A stretch of DNA of 41,553 nt, from positions 1 to 41,553 of the forward strand of contig JBHJMP010000118.1 of NCBI GenBank assembly GCA_043381765.1, in the 5' to 3' direction. Below, piece after piece: positions 11,301-22,234 of this stretch. This DNA is from Collodictyon triciliatum (taxonomy: Eukaryota; CRuMs). How positions within the stretch are numbered: position 1 is the first letter of the stretch; the number at the start of each line of letters is the position of its first letter. A program made the position numbers and the translations under genes. The notes below the pieces were generated by a model. That model saw only the letters and a program-made list of their open reading frames with translations, was not told the origin of the DNA and did no database searches.

Positions 11301-14089
11301 GTATCTAAGTAGACCCTTTGATCACAGTTCTCATGATTTGCGAAATTTTCCCCTTTTATTGTAACCTTCAAAAATTCTCATTAGTTAAAATATGATCCTC
11401 ATACAATATCTTTATTTCGACATTCGCCAGTATGTAATATTTAAAAAGCTGTCGTTGAGCTGACGAATAACTATATATGCTAGTAAAGTGCTTACCAAAT
11501 CACCCCCGACAATGTCTCCGATGTTGGGATAAATCGAATATATTCTAGGGGCGGCGTAAGAGAATGATGCACCTCCATACCCTTTCTCTTGTCTGTGTTA
11601 AATCATCCAGGGGGGGGGGGAATTATATATGTTTTTATGATAGGGCTGACGAAATTCAAGTAGTTTTTTCATGTGTAATCTTGCATCCAAAAAGAAAATA
11701 CAACGAGTTTGGATGGAATTACCTGATTATATATTGAACCGCCAAGTCCTTCCCACATCCGGGTGGGACGAAACATGAGGCTTTATTATCACTCAATATT
11801 TTTAGTCGGTGGCACCTGTGATTTCCAATGACAACTTTGGCAGTGTGGATTCTCAGTGCTGTGAAGTAGTTTCCAAAGACAAACATCTGATAACCTAGTA
11901 GACCAATCCCTCTGAATATCCTCTGATGAATACTTGATAAAGATATCACACTAGTTTGGTATTTTTTTACCTCCTTCTGTGGAATTTTGGTGTACTTTAA
12001 TGTTTGTGGTGATCGGTGCATGATATGTGAAAGTAAAGGAAGACGGAAGTGATCTGATGCTTCCACAAGACACCTGCAATCGAAGTATATTATCGATGCC
12101 TACCATTAGTGATTAAACAAATGCAGGATAGCAATATTTATGGTCTCAATTTGAAATATGAATCATTTTATGTAAGGGATTAGGGCTAGGCATTAATTTA
12201 TCTCTGACTTACAAAGATTTGGTGCACTTCTTTATCTAATCCCTCAGGAGTTATGCATGTAAATTCCTTTTCGGATAATAAGTGTGGGCCTAGGCAACTT
12301 TTCTTTCCAACGAATATTTTCGTTTTTCTGCCACAAAAGTTTTCTCCTGATACAGTTATATGAGTTCCTCCACCAATACCTCCTAATGTGGGCTCAAGAT
12401 TGGTAACAAAGGGTCTGCGAGTAGGTTTCCTAGATGCTGTATGAATCTTATGTTCATATGAAACCTTTATAATATTCGTAAGAGAGGAAAAGTAATATAC
12501 AATTAATTTTAAAAGAAGTTCGATTACCACTAAAAGAATTATGTTGCATCCGAGATTTTGACTTTGATTTTGGCGAAGTTCTTGAATTTGTAGGAAGCTG
12601 TGTTTCATCAGCAAATCCAGAAGGTACTATATTTGAAGGTACATTCGAAAACATGGATTCGCCCGAGGGAGATGCAATTGGTGGGCTTTTGAGGGATGGC
12701 ATTCCAGACAGGGAACCAAGTGGTGATGATGACGGAATGGCGCTTGATGCGAATGCAGATCCACTGAATCCACTAAATGCGGCTACAGAACCAGTAAAGT
12801 AATTGGGATCAATTAGAAGTTTGCCGTATTATAAATTTTGACAATTATTAACTTCTGTCGCCTGGTTTCCATAATTTATCATAACATATTATTCATTGGT
12901 GAGAATTTGGGGAAGGAATGACAAATTAGGTTAAAAATATAAAGAAAGCTCACGAGTCGATGATATCATCGAGTTAAACGCTGAATCAGACCCTGATACA
13001 CCGATGACAGAATCACTGGGTCCAACCTCAGAAGAAGATGGAACTTCCTCACTGGGAGAAACACTAAATTGTGAAGGCTGTCCAGATGGCGATGATGAGG
13101 GTGCGATTGGAGAGGTAAATAAGATTGGACTTTTGGACACCAAAACTGACGGAGATGGTTGCAATGTGCCTGAAGCTGATGCTGGCCCTATTTGTGATAT
13201 TGAATCTGGGAAGTCAGACCCGCTTATTTGAAAACTCGGGGACTCACTCATAATTCCTGTTGTTGGTGCGACTGATGAAACTGCTATGGAACCAGATAGA
13301 ATCGGAGATTGGGCACGATTATTAAAGTCCTCGTTTTGTTCAAACAATTGCTGTTCATCAACTTCTTGGAACTCTTCTGTTGGGTTCGAATAATTCTTAT
13401 CGCTGAGATTATTCACCGTCGTATTTCCTGGTTTTAAATTTATAACATCAGCAAGTACGTCCTCGACTTCTTGAAGTTGTAACCTTGTAGTATTTTCTAT
13501 CTCTGTGGCTTTAGATGGAATTATATCACTATTTTTTTGTTCTGGGTATAGCTGTCCAAGATGAACATCGCCAGTGTTCTTGGCATCCTGAATTGAATAT
13601 GACTTCGTCGTATTATTTGAAGTTGTTAATGATGTTTTCAAGGATTTTGAATACAGTTTTTGATCAGAATGTTCTAGGATATCAGAACCATTCATATTTG
13701 TGCCTGTTGAAGGGACCTTCCCAAAAAGAGAAGTTTGCTTTGTCTTCTCATTATTCTTTTCAAAGTTTCCCATCATGACATCATACACTCTTTGTTGGAA
13801 GGCGTCTAACGCACCCTTTTCTCCGTTTCTCGAGTATGCACTGACCTGAGAATTGTATTTTGCATTTTTATTGCATACATATAGGTAGAAAATAGTGTCT
13901 TGTAAATAAAACTGCAAAGTTGGATTTTTTTTTCATTTTATTTTCTGCAAAGATGATGGATAATATCCTATACACCCAAATTTACAAAAGATTTTAGATA
14001 ATTACATCAGCCTGTGCTTTGGTGCCAGCGATACCCGATCCGAGGGTGAGAATGAGAATCACTGCCCAGAACAGAGTTTGCCCGCCCAT
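3351..14089 (-). CDS. TIG-REJ-GPS single-pass receptor-like protein, 36 exons
   Basis: Predicted cell-surface protein of 2166 residues (36 exons, 6501 nt, all phases consistent). Order: signal peptide (residues 1-28, MGGQTLFWAVILILTLGSGI); Ser/Pro/Thr-rich stalk to about 435; TIG/IPT-type Ig-like repeats to about 1126, with the usual GGGTxITVSG and PPG signatures; a REJ/PKD-like region about 1127-1800; a GAIN-like region; a GPS site with C2065, W2074, C2079, C2091 and C2093 and the sequence CACKELSTYTAV; one membrane helix about 2117-2138 followed by FRRLRK; and an 18-residue cytosolic tail. REJ plus GPS is the hallmark of polycystin-1/REJ proteins, but the PLAT domain and the ten further helices are absent. 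GPS proteins normally self-cleave before the Ser/Thr, so a tethered extracellular fragment is expected. The ligand is unknown. It may act as an adhesion or mating receptor. Confidence 0.85.
5505..8940 (-). other. Exons 16-28: REJ/PKD-like block
   Basis: Exons 8940-8798, 8609-8441, 8318-8149, 8009-7947, 7843-7538, 7424-7329, 7243-7008, 6902-6762, 6657-6489, 6396-6259, 6091-5940, 5859-5789 and 5663-5505. REJ-type signatures: PPPKIVEISYTERQLRFDV then FVPLKSKCSDF; DYISACDDIELDGSLSIGS; EWMCSRYDNEECPF; IQYNKPPFRG; AMDTVFHIQADGWVDDSNS. The junction between the 7243-7008 and 6902-6762 exons is the least certain: two donors (GTTAAG or GTTACT) fit the same phase and differ by 12 residues. Confidence 0.75.
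8668..8708. repeat. (AAAGTC)n hexamer in a receptor-gene intron
   Basis: Short run of about six copies of AAAGTC/AAAGTT within the intron between the 8940-8798 and 8609-8441 exons. Intronic; no effect on coding. Confidence 0.8.
9007..12073 (-). other. Exons 5-15: TIG/IPT repeat block
   Basis: Exons 12073-11971, 11894-11723, 11592-11496, 11365-11183, 11093-10695, 10591-10340, 10179-9972, 9877-9777, 9648-9538, 9404-9296 and 9195-9007. Recognisable TIG cores: STEGGYQMFVFGNYF (made only by splicing exon 5 to 6), IVGGDLVTIKGENF, SFGGGTNITLSGSYG, RGPTRGGTLVTIYGDN, LVGRSYITISGSDFGF and YEFPGGTSITVKSRHL. Introns repeatedly cut inside the Ig-like folds rather than between them, unlike the repeat genes elsewhere in this window. 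Exons 13-15 (SGTYVGTIPLRKYG, LYWDDYTSLS) are extracellular beta-type sequence without a clear family. Confidence 0.78.
12213..14089 (-). other. Exons 1-4 of the receptor gene: signal peptide, stalk, TIG 1
   Basis: Exon map 14089-14006 (signal peptide), 13845-12954 (892 nt, the largest exon), 12782-12528 and 12436-12213. The stalk is rich in Ser, Pro, Thr, Asn and acidic residues and carries several N-x-S/T sites, as expected of a glycosylated spacer. A basic run (SPKSKSKSRM) lies at its end. The first TIG begins RPFVTNLEPTLGGIGGGTHI. The exon 3/4 junction was set by phase: CAG then CATCTAGG is the acceptor that keeps frame. Confidence 0.8.
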
Positions 14090-15045
14090 CGGGATGGTGT
14101 AGCGGTGCGGTTTTTTTTCTTCTAGATCGTCCTAACCCTTCTTTCTGCCTTCTTTATTTGTTCTTAGTCCTGCCTTTGTCACCTCGATTTAGTATATCCC
14201 AAAGTACAAATAAATTCCTCAGAACCTTTTTTCTTCCATGATTAAAAAAAAGTATTGTTTATTAAATATCAATATTGCTGTTATAATCATTTGTAAATTA
14301 ATTATGAATATATGAAATATTATTCACCAGGGAACGTGAGTTGTACATACAGTATTAGTGAAACATGATACGAGATTTGATTCTGTGAAAAATGATAATA
14401 CTGGTATAAAGAAAATATGCCTATTATATGACTTCCTTACAAATCATGAAATGATCGGACTTAACTTTTATTTATACATCCCAAAAGTGTGTCCTTGCTT
14501 AGTTGTTTGAGTATGAGAATGAATGTGTTAATTGGTGATTGTGTAAAAATCGGAATTCGTCGTGAATAGGACATGCCCATGTAAGTATCCGTCAGACTGG
14601 CCACTAGACTCAGTTTGGCCATTTGAGAGAAAAATGGTATAAAATGTATTGATGCTTTTATTGTCTAATGTCTTTGAATAATTGACAAATCTATCTATTC
14701 ATGGAAATTTTGTAGTTTGTTGTGCTTCAATTTCCAGTGTAATTTTCTTGATGATAAGATAGAATTTTGAAGAAAAGCAAATTGATAAAAAAAAAAAAAT
14801 TGACAGAGATTTCTTCGAAAGTATCGATAAACTCATATCAAGAGACATTTTAGTAATTTGGTACTGAAGTTACATGCATAGACAATTCCTTGACGTCTAT
14901 TTTAAAGACATCGGTCATTTTAAAAAAAGAAAGTAAAAACGCAGTACGAATCGCATGTATAAATACATGTTTTATTATTTAATGTCGAAATAATTCGTTA
15001 GAATTACACTGGAGTCTAGTCTGTTCATAGTAATTTGAATGAATT
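14090..15045. other. Spacer upstream of the receptor gene
   Basis: About 950 bp of AT-rich sequence between the receptor start codon and the presumed stop of the WH2 gene (TAA 15048-15046). It must hold the receptor promoter and the WH2-gene 3'UTR. No further exon, RNA gene or repeat beyond short A/T runs was recognised. Confidence 0.5.
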
Positions 15046-18000
15046 TTAAGTCAGAGAATTTGCTGTTTTTTCTTTTTGAGCAAGACACTCTTGNNNNNNN
15101 NNNNNNNNNNNNNNNNNNNNNNNNNNNNNNNNNNNNNNNNNNNNNNNNNNNNNNNNNNNNNNNNNNNNNNNNNNNNNNNNNNNNNNNNNNNNNNNNNNNN
15201 NNNNNNNNNNNNNNNNNNNNNNNNNNNNNNNNNNNNNNNNNNNNNNNNNNNNNNNNNNNNNNNNNNNNNNNNNNNNNNNNNNNNNNNNNNNNNNNNNNNN
15301 NNNNNNNNNNNNNNNNNNNNNNNNNNNNNNNNNNNNNNNNNNNNNNNNNNNNNNNNNNNNNNNNNNNNNNNNNNNNNNNNNNNNNNNNNNNNNNNNNNNN
15401 NNNNNNNNNNNNNNNNNNNNNNNNNNNNNNNNNNNNNNNNNNNNNNNNNNNNNNNNNNNNNNNNNNNNNNNNNNNNNNNNNNNNNNNNNNNNNNNNNNNN
15501 NNNNNNNNNNNNNNNNNNNNNNNNNNNNNNNNNNNNNNNNNNNNNNNNNNNNNNNNNNNNNNNNNNNNNNNNNNNNNNNNNNNNNNNNNNNNNNNNNNNN
15601 NNNNNNNNNNNNNNNNNNNNNNNNNNNNNNNNNNNNNNNNNNNNNNNNNNNNNNNNNNNNNNACATGAATTTAAGGGTTGTTTAGAATAAAGTGACTTGA
15701 ACTTTGTTTTAAAATTATTGTTTTAAAAAAATAATACCCTTTCGTGCACTGGAAGCTCCGCTTGAAGGTGTGGATGTAACTACTGCCCCAACTTTTGCGC
15801 TAGGCGGCTCTCTTTCAGCAGGAGCAACCTAATATACGAAATAGCATTTATTTACATGTCTAAATATTCTAAGGTGATTCGTAGATCAGAGAAAAAACAC
15901 TAATATGTTGATTTATACTGTATTTTGGTGGGAATAGTTTCGAATAAATTTCGTAAATTATCTCTTTCATTCACAGATAAGATCTCGAAATGACCAATCA
16001 ATAGGATATGAAAAAAATACAAGTGTTAAAAAGTAATAATGAGACCTGTATAATACATCATAATGCAATTTTTTTTCACTGTACAAACCTTTTTTAATTG
16101 TGCACCTTGGCGAATAGACGCCAACAAAGCAGAGCGTCCATCTGAATCACCTAGTAAGATTTCATGAGTTTGTTAAACAGTAATACAAATAAAAATAGAA
16201 TCTTCAGTGATCAAGAAGAATCAAAATATTTTTATTTTGAAAGAAAGTAAAATTTTGGAGTGCATGAAGTTGATATTTGGTGAAAATACCTGAATCTTGG
16301 TCGCCTTTCTTGCTGGTCTATTTTCAGTTCACACCATAAATAAGTATTTTATGCGTCGTTTTCATATTTTTGATGAAATAGAATCATTTTAGTTGTAGAA
16401 TAAAAGAAATTGGACAGTAATGTGAGAAGAATGTATGGAAATTGTATAAAATATTAAAAGGTTGAAGAATATGCAATTACTGGAGGTGGTAGTGGTGGTC
16501 CTGATGATGCAACTGGTGCTTTGATGCCTGCACCTCCCATCGGTGGTGGCGGTGGTGGAGGTGGCGGGGCTCCTCCTGATGGCCCCATCATAGGCGGCGG
16601 TGGTGGTGGCGGTGGAGGAGGGCCGCCTGATGATGTAACTGGTGCTTTGATGCCTGCACCTCCCATCGGTGGCGGCGGGGGCGGCGGGGGCGGAGCTCCG
16701 CCTGATGACCCTACCATGGGCAGTAGTGGGGTAGCTGTTGGAAGTAGAGAGCTTGGTGGTGTGTTGAGTGTAGTTGCAGGTGGTTGATGAGTTGAACTTG
16801 GCTTGGGGTTATTCGGTGGTGTGGATGTTGATGTTGCTTGCCCCGAATTCAACTACAGATGATATTATCGTACATCATTTTATCTCTTTACACCAGAGAA
16901 TGAAGAAAGAAACCTTGTCTATAATTAATAAATTGTTTGGTTGTGAACTATAATATTTGCGCACATATGATATGGTTTATTGTATGTTTTTCTCTATTTG
17001 ATTGAAAGTGATATTTTATTGTATAGATCCTTGCATAAGAATTACTTGTCTCGCGGAACCCCCACTTTGCAACTTTGATAATAATTCAGCACGAAAATCT
17101 TTGACTGGAGCAGCTCCTACATTTTGTTTGGGAGCAGCACTTGGTGTCTCTGCAGGTCCTGTTGTTGTATTTGAAGTACTGCGAGCCTCTCCAACCTATT
17201 AAATATGATATGCATTTCTTAGATTTTGTATCAACCATGATGTATGCATATATATAGGAAAGATTGAACGTTTTGTTCTGCGTGATTGCAGAGGATCAGT
17301 CAAGGTATTAAGAAGATTCCAACAAGGTTGGTTACCTTCTTAAGGGATGCTCCACTCCTAATCGATGCGAGCAGATCAGATCTAGCATCACCCGAACTGC
17401 TATTGGATTTAGAGCTAGAGATGGCGGGTGGTGGGGGAAGGCCTCCTGATGATGCAACTGGTGCTTTGATTCCTGCTCCTCCCATTGGTGGGGGAGGTGG
17501 GGGAGGGGGAGGGCCTCCTGATGATGCAACTGGTGCTTTGATGCCAGCTCCTCCCATTGGTGGAGGAGGTGGAGGTGGGGGAGGGCCTCCTGATGATGCA
17601 ACTGGTGCTTTGATTCCTGCTCCTCCCATTGGTGGAGGAGGTGGAGGTGGCGGTGGAGGTGGCGGTGCTCCCCCCGACGATGTCGCCATTGATGGTGGTG
17701 GCGATACCACCGCTGGCGGCGGTGGTGGTGTCGGCGCGGATATTACCGGCGGCGGTGGTGGTGGTGTCGGTGTTGATGTAGATATTACTGGTGGCGGTGT
17801 TGGTGTCGGTGTTGGTGTTGGTGTTGGTGTTGGTGTTGGTGTTGGTGGCGGTGTTGGTGTCGGTGGTGTCGGCGTTGGAGTTGGTGTTGGTGTTGATTCA
17901 ATCGCTGGCGGTGGTGGTGGTGTCGGCGCGGATATTACCGGCGGCGGTGGTGGTGTCGGTGTTGGTGTACATATTACTGGTGGCGGTGGTGGCGTCGGCG

Positions 18001-18778
18001 TTGGTGTTGGTGTTGGTGTTGGTGTTGGTGTTGGTGTTGGTGTTGGTGTTGATACAACCGGTGGCGGTGTTGGTATCTGTGTAGATATCACTGGCGGTGT
18101 TGGTGTCGGTGTTGGTGTTGGTGTAGATATTACCGGCGGTGGTGGTGGTGTCGGTGTTGGTGTTGGTGTAGATATCACTGGTGGCGGTGGTGGTGGTGTC
18201 GGCGTTGGAGTTGGTGTAGATATAACCGGCGGTGGTGGTGGTGTAGATATAACCGGTGGCGGTGTTGGTGTCGGTGTAGATATCACTGGTGGCGGTGGTG
18301 GTGGTGTCGGCGTTGGAGTTGGTGTAGATATTACCGACGGTGGTGGTGGTGGTGTCGGCGTTGGTGTTGGTGTTGGTGTTGGTGTTGATACAACCGGTGG
18401 CGGTGGTGGCGTAGATATCACTGGTGGCGGTGTTGGTGTTGGTGTAGATATAACCGGTGGCGGTGTTGGTGTAGATATCACTGGTGGCGGTGGTGGTGTT
18501 GGCGTAGATATAACCGGTGGCGGTGTTGGTGTCGGTGTAGATATCACTGGTGGCGGTGGTGGTGGTGGTGTCGGCGTTGGAGTTGGTGTTGGTGTTGATT
18601 CAATCGGTGGCGGTGGTGGCGTAGATATCACTGGTGGCGGTGTTGGTGTCGGTGTTAGTGTTGATACAACTGGTGGCGTTAGTGTTTGTGTAGACATCAC
18701 CGCTGGTGTGGGTAACTTTGGTGGTGACTGTGGTGCTAGATCTGGTGGTCGTAGTATGAGAATATGCGAAAAATACAA
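15046..18778 (-). CDS. Polyproline protein with three WH2 motifs (actin regulator)
   Basis: Predicted actin-monomer-binding, profilin-recruiting protein of more than 715 residues. Exons: 18778-17336, 17195-17046, 16852-16481, 16317-16290, 16150-16089 and 15828-15738 (exit phase 1). The probable last exon is partly hidden in the 15094-15662 gap and ends KEKTANSLT at TAA 15046. WH2 motifs: DLLASIRSGASLKKV (exon 1/2), the variant DFRAELLSKLQSGGSARQ (exon 2) and ALLASIRQGAQLKKV (exon 5/6). Polyproline occurs as a ~330-residue PTPTP/PPPPVIST tract and as five [17 protein letters not shown] blocks. No WH1, CRIB or FH2 domain is visible, so it is closest in plan to WIP/verprolin-type or multi-WH2 nucleators. 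The start is uncertain: the first in-frame ATG was used, and an upstream spliced exon is possible. Confidence 0.8.
15094..15662. other. Assembly gap (569 N)
   Basis: Run of N inside the 3' part of the multi-WH2 gene. Because the preceding exon leaves phase 1 and the in-frame tail after the gap has no visible acceptor, at least one acceptor and some coding sequence lie in the gap. Confidence 1.
17690..18710. repeat. Coding minisatellite for the P/T-rich tract
   Basis: About 1 kb of GGTGTT/GGTGGC/GATATC-type units on the plus strand. Read on the minus strand in the WH2 gene it encodes PTPTP and PPPPVIST units, with some twenty VIST-like punctuation points. Units are shared in blocks but vary in number, as in a fast-expanding array. 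The long plus-strand Gly/Val ORF over the same bases is its mirror image and not a gene. Confidence 0.9.
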
Positions 18779-18804
18779 GATATATCGTGAGCTTTGTGCT
18801 AGAC

Positions 18805-18806
<2 letters not shown>

Positions 18807-18837
<31 letters not shown>

Positions 18838-18957
18838 GATAATGATAATGATAATGATAATGATAATGATAATGATAATGATAATGATAATGATAATGAT
18901 AATGATAATGATAATGATAATGATAATGATAATGATAATGATAATGATAATGATAGT
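18807..18957. repeat. (AATGAT)n hexamer array
   Basis: About 25 near-perfect copies of AATGAT between the stop of the Ras-association gene (19021) and the start of the WH2 gene (18778). It fills most of the 242-bp spacer and so probably lies in the WH2-gene promoter or 5'UTR. Confidence 0.95.
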
Positions 18958-19020
18958 AATTAACTGATCCATAATATGAGGTGAATTATATGAACTTTAA
19001 TTAATTCAATCCTTTTTGTA

Positions 19021-22000
19021 CTAGTTCAATAAAGTATCCAAACCAGTTAACTGAGTCCCCTCGTCACCAAGGGAGTTCAGTATGTCATCCAACTCTGTAT
19101 CGATGTTTACTCCTTCACGAGAAGGTTGGGTAACTTTGATGACAGAGGCCTCCAAGGGGTTCCGGGCAACCTTGACCACTTCAGGTGTCGGCAAAGATCC
19201 AACCGTTTCATGAATTTTTGGTTTTGTCTCATAAGTGCTCTATCGAATGATAGAACGTACGTTACCTTATGCATCGTATATTTATGTATCTGATGTATCA
19301 AAATCTTGTGTGAAAGGGAGGTTTATTGTATTATATTCGAGTAAGAAGGAAGAATATCACCAAGTTTACAAGAGGCATGTGAAATGCTCATAATATTCAA
19401 TCATTTTGTCTGTCAGGTGAATAATTCACCCTGAAACATATTGCGTGAATGAAAAAGTACCGCTTCCTCAATTTTTAATGCACTTTCCGAATTATATGTG
19501 CGCACTATCAAACGGCAGTATTCAAGAAATCACTAACAATATATGTGAATTTATGTTTGAATAACATGAGTCGATAAGATTTGCAAATTACGTGCAGGTG
19601 GATTTTGAATTGGAGAGTTGGATATCATGCTCCCTCCAACTTTAGGTGCCTGCAGTACCGAATAAGGAACATTTTTTGAATCAGAATATTGGTTATATCT
19701 CGAATTTCCCAATATAATTGAAGCCATAGAATAGACATGGGCTTCGTTACAATAGGAGAGCATATATATTTCAGCTGAGTAGCGTTTAAAGGAAAGCACA
19801 CTTGCAGAAGTTATAACATAGATTCGCTTACTTTGGGAGCTGCAAAAGATGGCGGTCTTTCGTATCCATATTTTGTCGCGACCTCATGTGGCGAATATAT
19901 TCTGACTGACTTAGACGAGCGAGCAGATGCGATGTCGTGTTTTTTGTCTTAAAGGCATTCATACATGTTAGTACAGAGCTCAAAAACGTTTTTCTATTCT
20001 TCCTTTCAGAGAGCTAAATAGCATAGACTATCTTTCGATTTGGATGATATAATATTACAGGGAAGGTACCTTGAGGAATAGGGCTGCTTGTGGGGACCAT
20101 CACCTACAGGGGTCGAGTTTGTTAAAATAACAACAATAATTCAGATTTACTCTAAATGTAAAACGATCTATATGCATCGTGAAACCCCATGGGTGAATGA
20201 ACTTTAAAATTTGTCACTAGAAATTCAAATATCATTTGGGACGTACAGATTCCATCGGCTTGTCCGAGACAAATTGTCTAAGACATGACATGCATATGTA
20301 GTTCTTCTCTGACTCTCTCCATGCTATTTGATCAGACTAAAGATAAAAAAAAAAATTCGAATTATGATAAATTTGTGACATCAATTGTATCATACAAATT
20401 TATACCGAACAGTGGGGACATTTGCTCGCAATTTTAGTCTCTGGAACGCTAGATGTCTAATGTGTTGTTGTCGATTAAATGGCTTTTCTTCTTAAAAATT
20501 AAAATAATAGACTAAGATTAAAAGAATTGCTTAAGGACAGCAATAGATCATGATTGGTAAAGACGTAAATTCATTTTAATTCTTCCTTTCAGTTTGTGCA
20601 AGGTGGTGGAGGTTTTGGAAAAGAAGTCGAATCTTAATTCTGAAACCATACCAACGGATTAGGCTTCCAGTCTCCAAACGAAGACGACTTCGACTTCGAA
20701 CCCTCTGAAATCGATCCTCGATGTGTGCCTGACCAAGCCATCCACCTCCCAGATTTTGTACGAATGGCTATATGTTTGCATATATTGTTATATCAAAGAG
20801 CACATGGTGATATCAAATGTTACTATCAATTAGGAATATGGGCATAGGTTTCTATACGTTCGATTCCTCTTTTTTTTTCAAACTAATGAAAGAATATATG
20901 ATTCATCGCAATAGTAGCTAGTGTGCTGCAGAACTCACCTTTCCTCTTTACCAGCCATAAGAATGATGAATCTGCCCCATGTTGTTGATAAATTCGATGT
21001 GGTTCATCCTCTGTCACAAGTTTTGTTTCTGTCAATCGAGAAATGAACGATTTTAGAAATATTTGTAAATCTTCTCGAAGATTAATCACTAGGTAAACTA
21101 ATACACTGGGCTATTGCCCTTCAAGCTTAGATATAAACAGTTGTTGAACGATGTCAGATTTCTGTGACGGTCAAGTAGAAAAATGAAAAATGACGGAAAA
21201 TAGACGTATAGGGTGGAATAGTTTGGATATTTCTGTTACGTTCCTCCTTTCACTTTAGAAATATTATGGACAAGAGTATAAGAAAGAATTTAAACGAACC
21301 ACTTCCTTTGACTGAATAACGCAATGAGCACTCTTCGAATGCAAGTTTCTCATGAGAACTTTTGTTTACTGAGTCACAAATGTCCTTGGTGAAACTCTGC
21401 GACAGAAGCCATGAAAAATTACAGTGGCACAGTCAGAAAATAACACATATACAAAGTAAGTTTGAACCATCAATTCGAGCAGATATGTGTAGTATATTGC
21501 AGGAGAGAGGGCAAGACATGACAAATATACTTGCATACAAGTTGTGTGGAGAATAATCCACTTTCACATTACCGAGACAGTGGTGGACGGATTAAGCCAA
21601 ACACTGACATACTCTTGCTGTGAGTTCAAGTTTTTGTCGAGGTATACTCTTGCAATCTATGAATGCAAACACGTATGTTAAATGAAGAAAATATTGGTTG
21701 AGTTAAAGTTTTGAATATTGAAATGAATCTCTTAAATCTAAAACATAATCATTTGAGGACAATTACAATAATAAATTCGGGAAAAAATTGATATGTGAAT
21801 CCCCACATCGCACAATGTTAAGGTTCATATACAGGGAATATAGAACTATAAATATATTATATCACAAACAAGTTTTTCTGCCCGCTGGTTCAAGGGGACT
21901 GCAAAGATACCAGAGGCTAAAGAATGCATATAGGAATTAGAAAGGGTTCAAATTATGTGATTTAGATCACATAAAGATAAAAGTTTTAGACAGATTCATC

Positions 22001-22167
22001 CGACACTAATTGTAAGACTCAAAAAAATATAAAAAGGGAAGCACATATGAAAGAAATGGAGCAAGGAAGCATTAATTTTTGTTATAATTCGCACACGAGG
22101 GTTTTGGAAATAGCGAGTCGGGGGAAATATGCTGCGAGAGGAAGGAACACTTACATCGGCCCTCCAT
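19021..22167 (-). CDS. Ras-association-like protein with CxxC zinc site
   Basis: Twelve exons, 1002 nt, 333 residues: 22167-22155, 21646-21573, 21396-21300, 21028-20939, 20767-20652, 20456-20406, 20336-20247, 20103-20070, 19947-19832, 19649-19592, 19504-19461 and 19239-19021. Residues about 5-95 resemble an RA/ubiquitin-fold domain: YVSVWLNPSTTVSSFTKDI, GETKLVTEDEPHRIY and SSFLWLVKRKG follow the TV..F...I / GE..L..DE.P / S.F.L spacing. A Ser-rich linker follows, then a four-cysteine site (KCPHC, 16 residues, CMSC) made by joining exons 6 and 7. A Pro/Ser-rich stretch follows (GYERPPSFAAPKAPK), and the end is acidic (DTELDDILNSLGDEG). Role inferred: adaptor under a Ras/Rap GTPase. The 13-nt first coding exon is the weakest part. 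Its ATG is 67 bp from the Roco stop codon. Confidence 0.7.
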
Positions 22168-22234
22168 TAGAAGAATCTTTAGGGGATTTGATCAGTGTTG
22201 TCTTCTTGTCTGTTTTTTCCCAATCCTAATTGAT

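Noticed and set aside
12931-13917. Receptor stalk exon as a stand-alone Ser-rich gene
   Set aside because: A phase-matched signal-peptide exon upstream and TIG exons downstream show it is exon 2 of the receptor gene.
17286-18809. 507-codon plus-strand Gly/Val/Asp-rich ORF
   Set aside because: Exact mirror of the Pro/Thr minisatellite; the minus strand carries WH2 motifs and splice sites in frame, the plus strand carries none.
18807-18957. Telomere-like hexamer
   Set aside because: AATGAT is not G-rich, lies inside a gene cluster, and has the look of an ordinary microsatellite.
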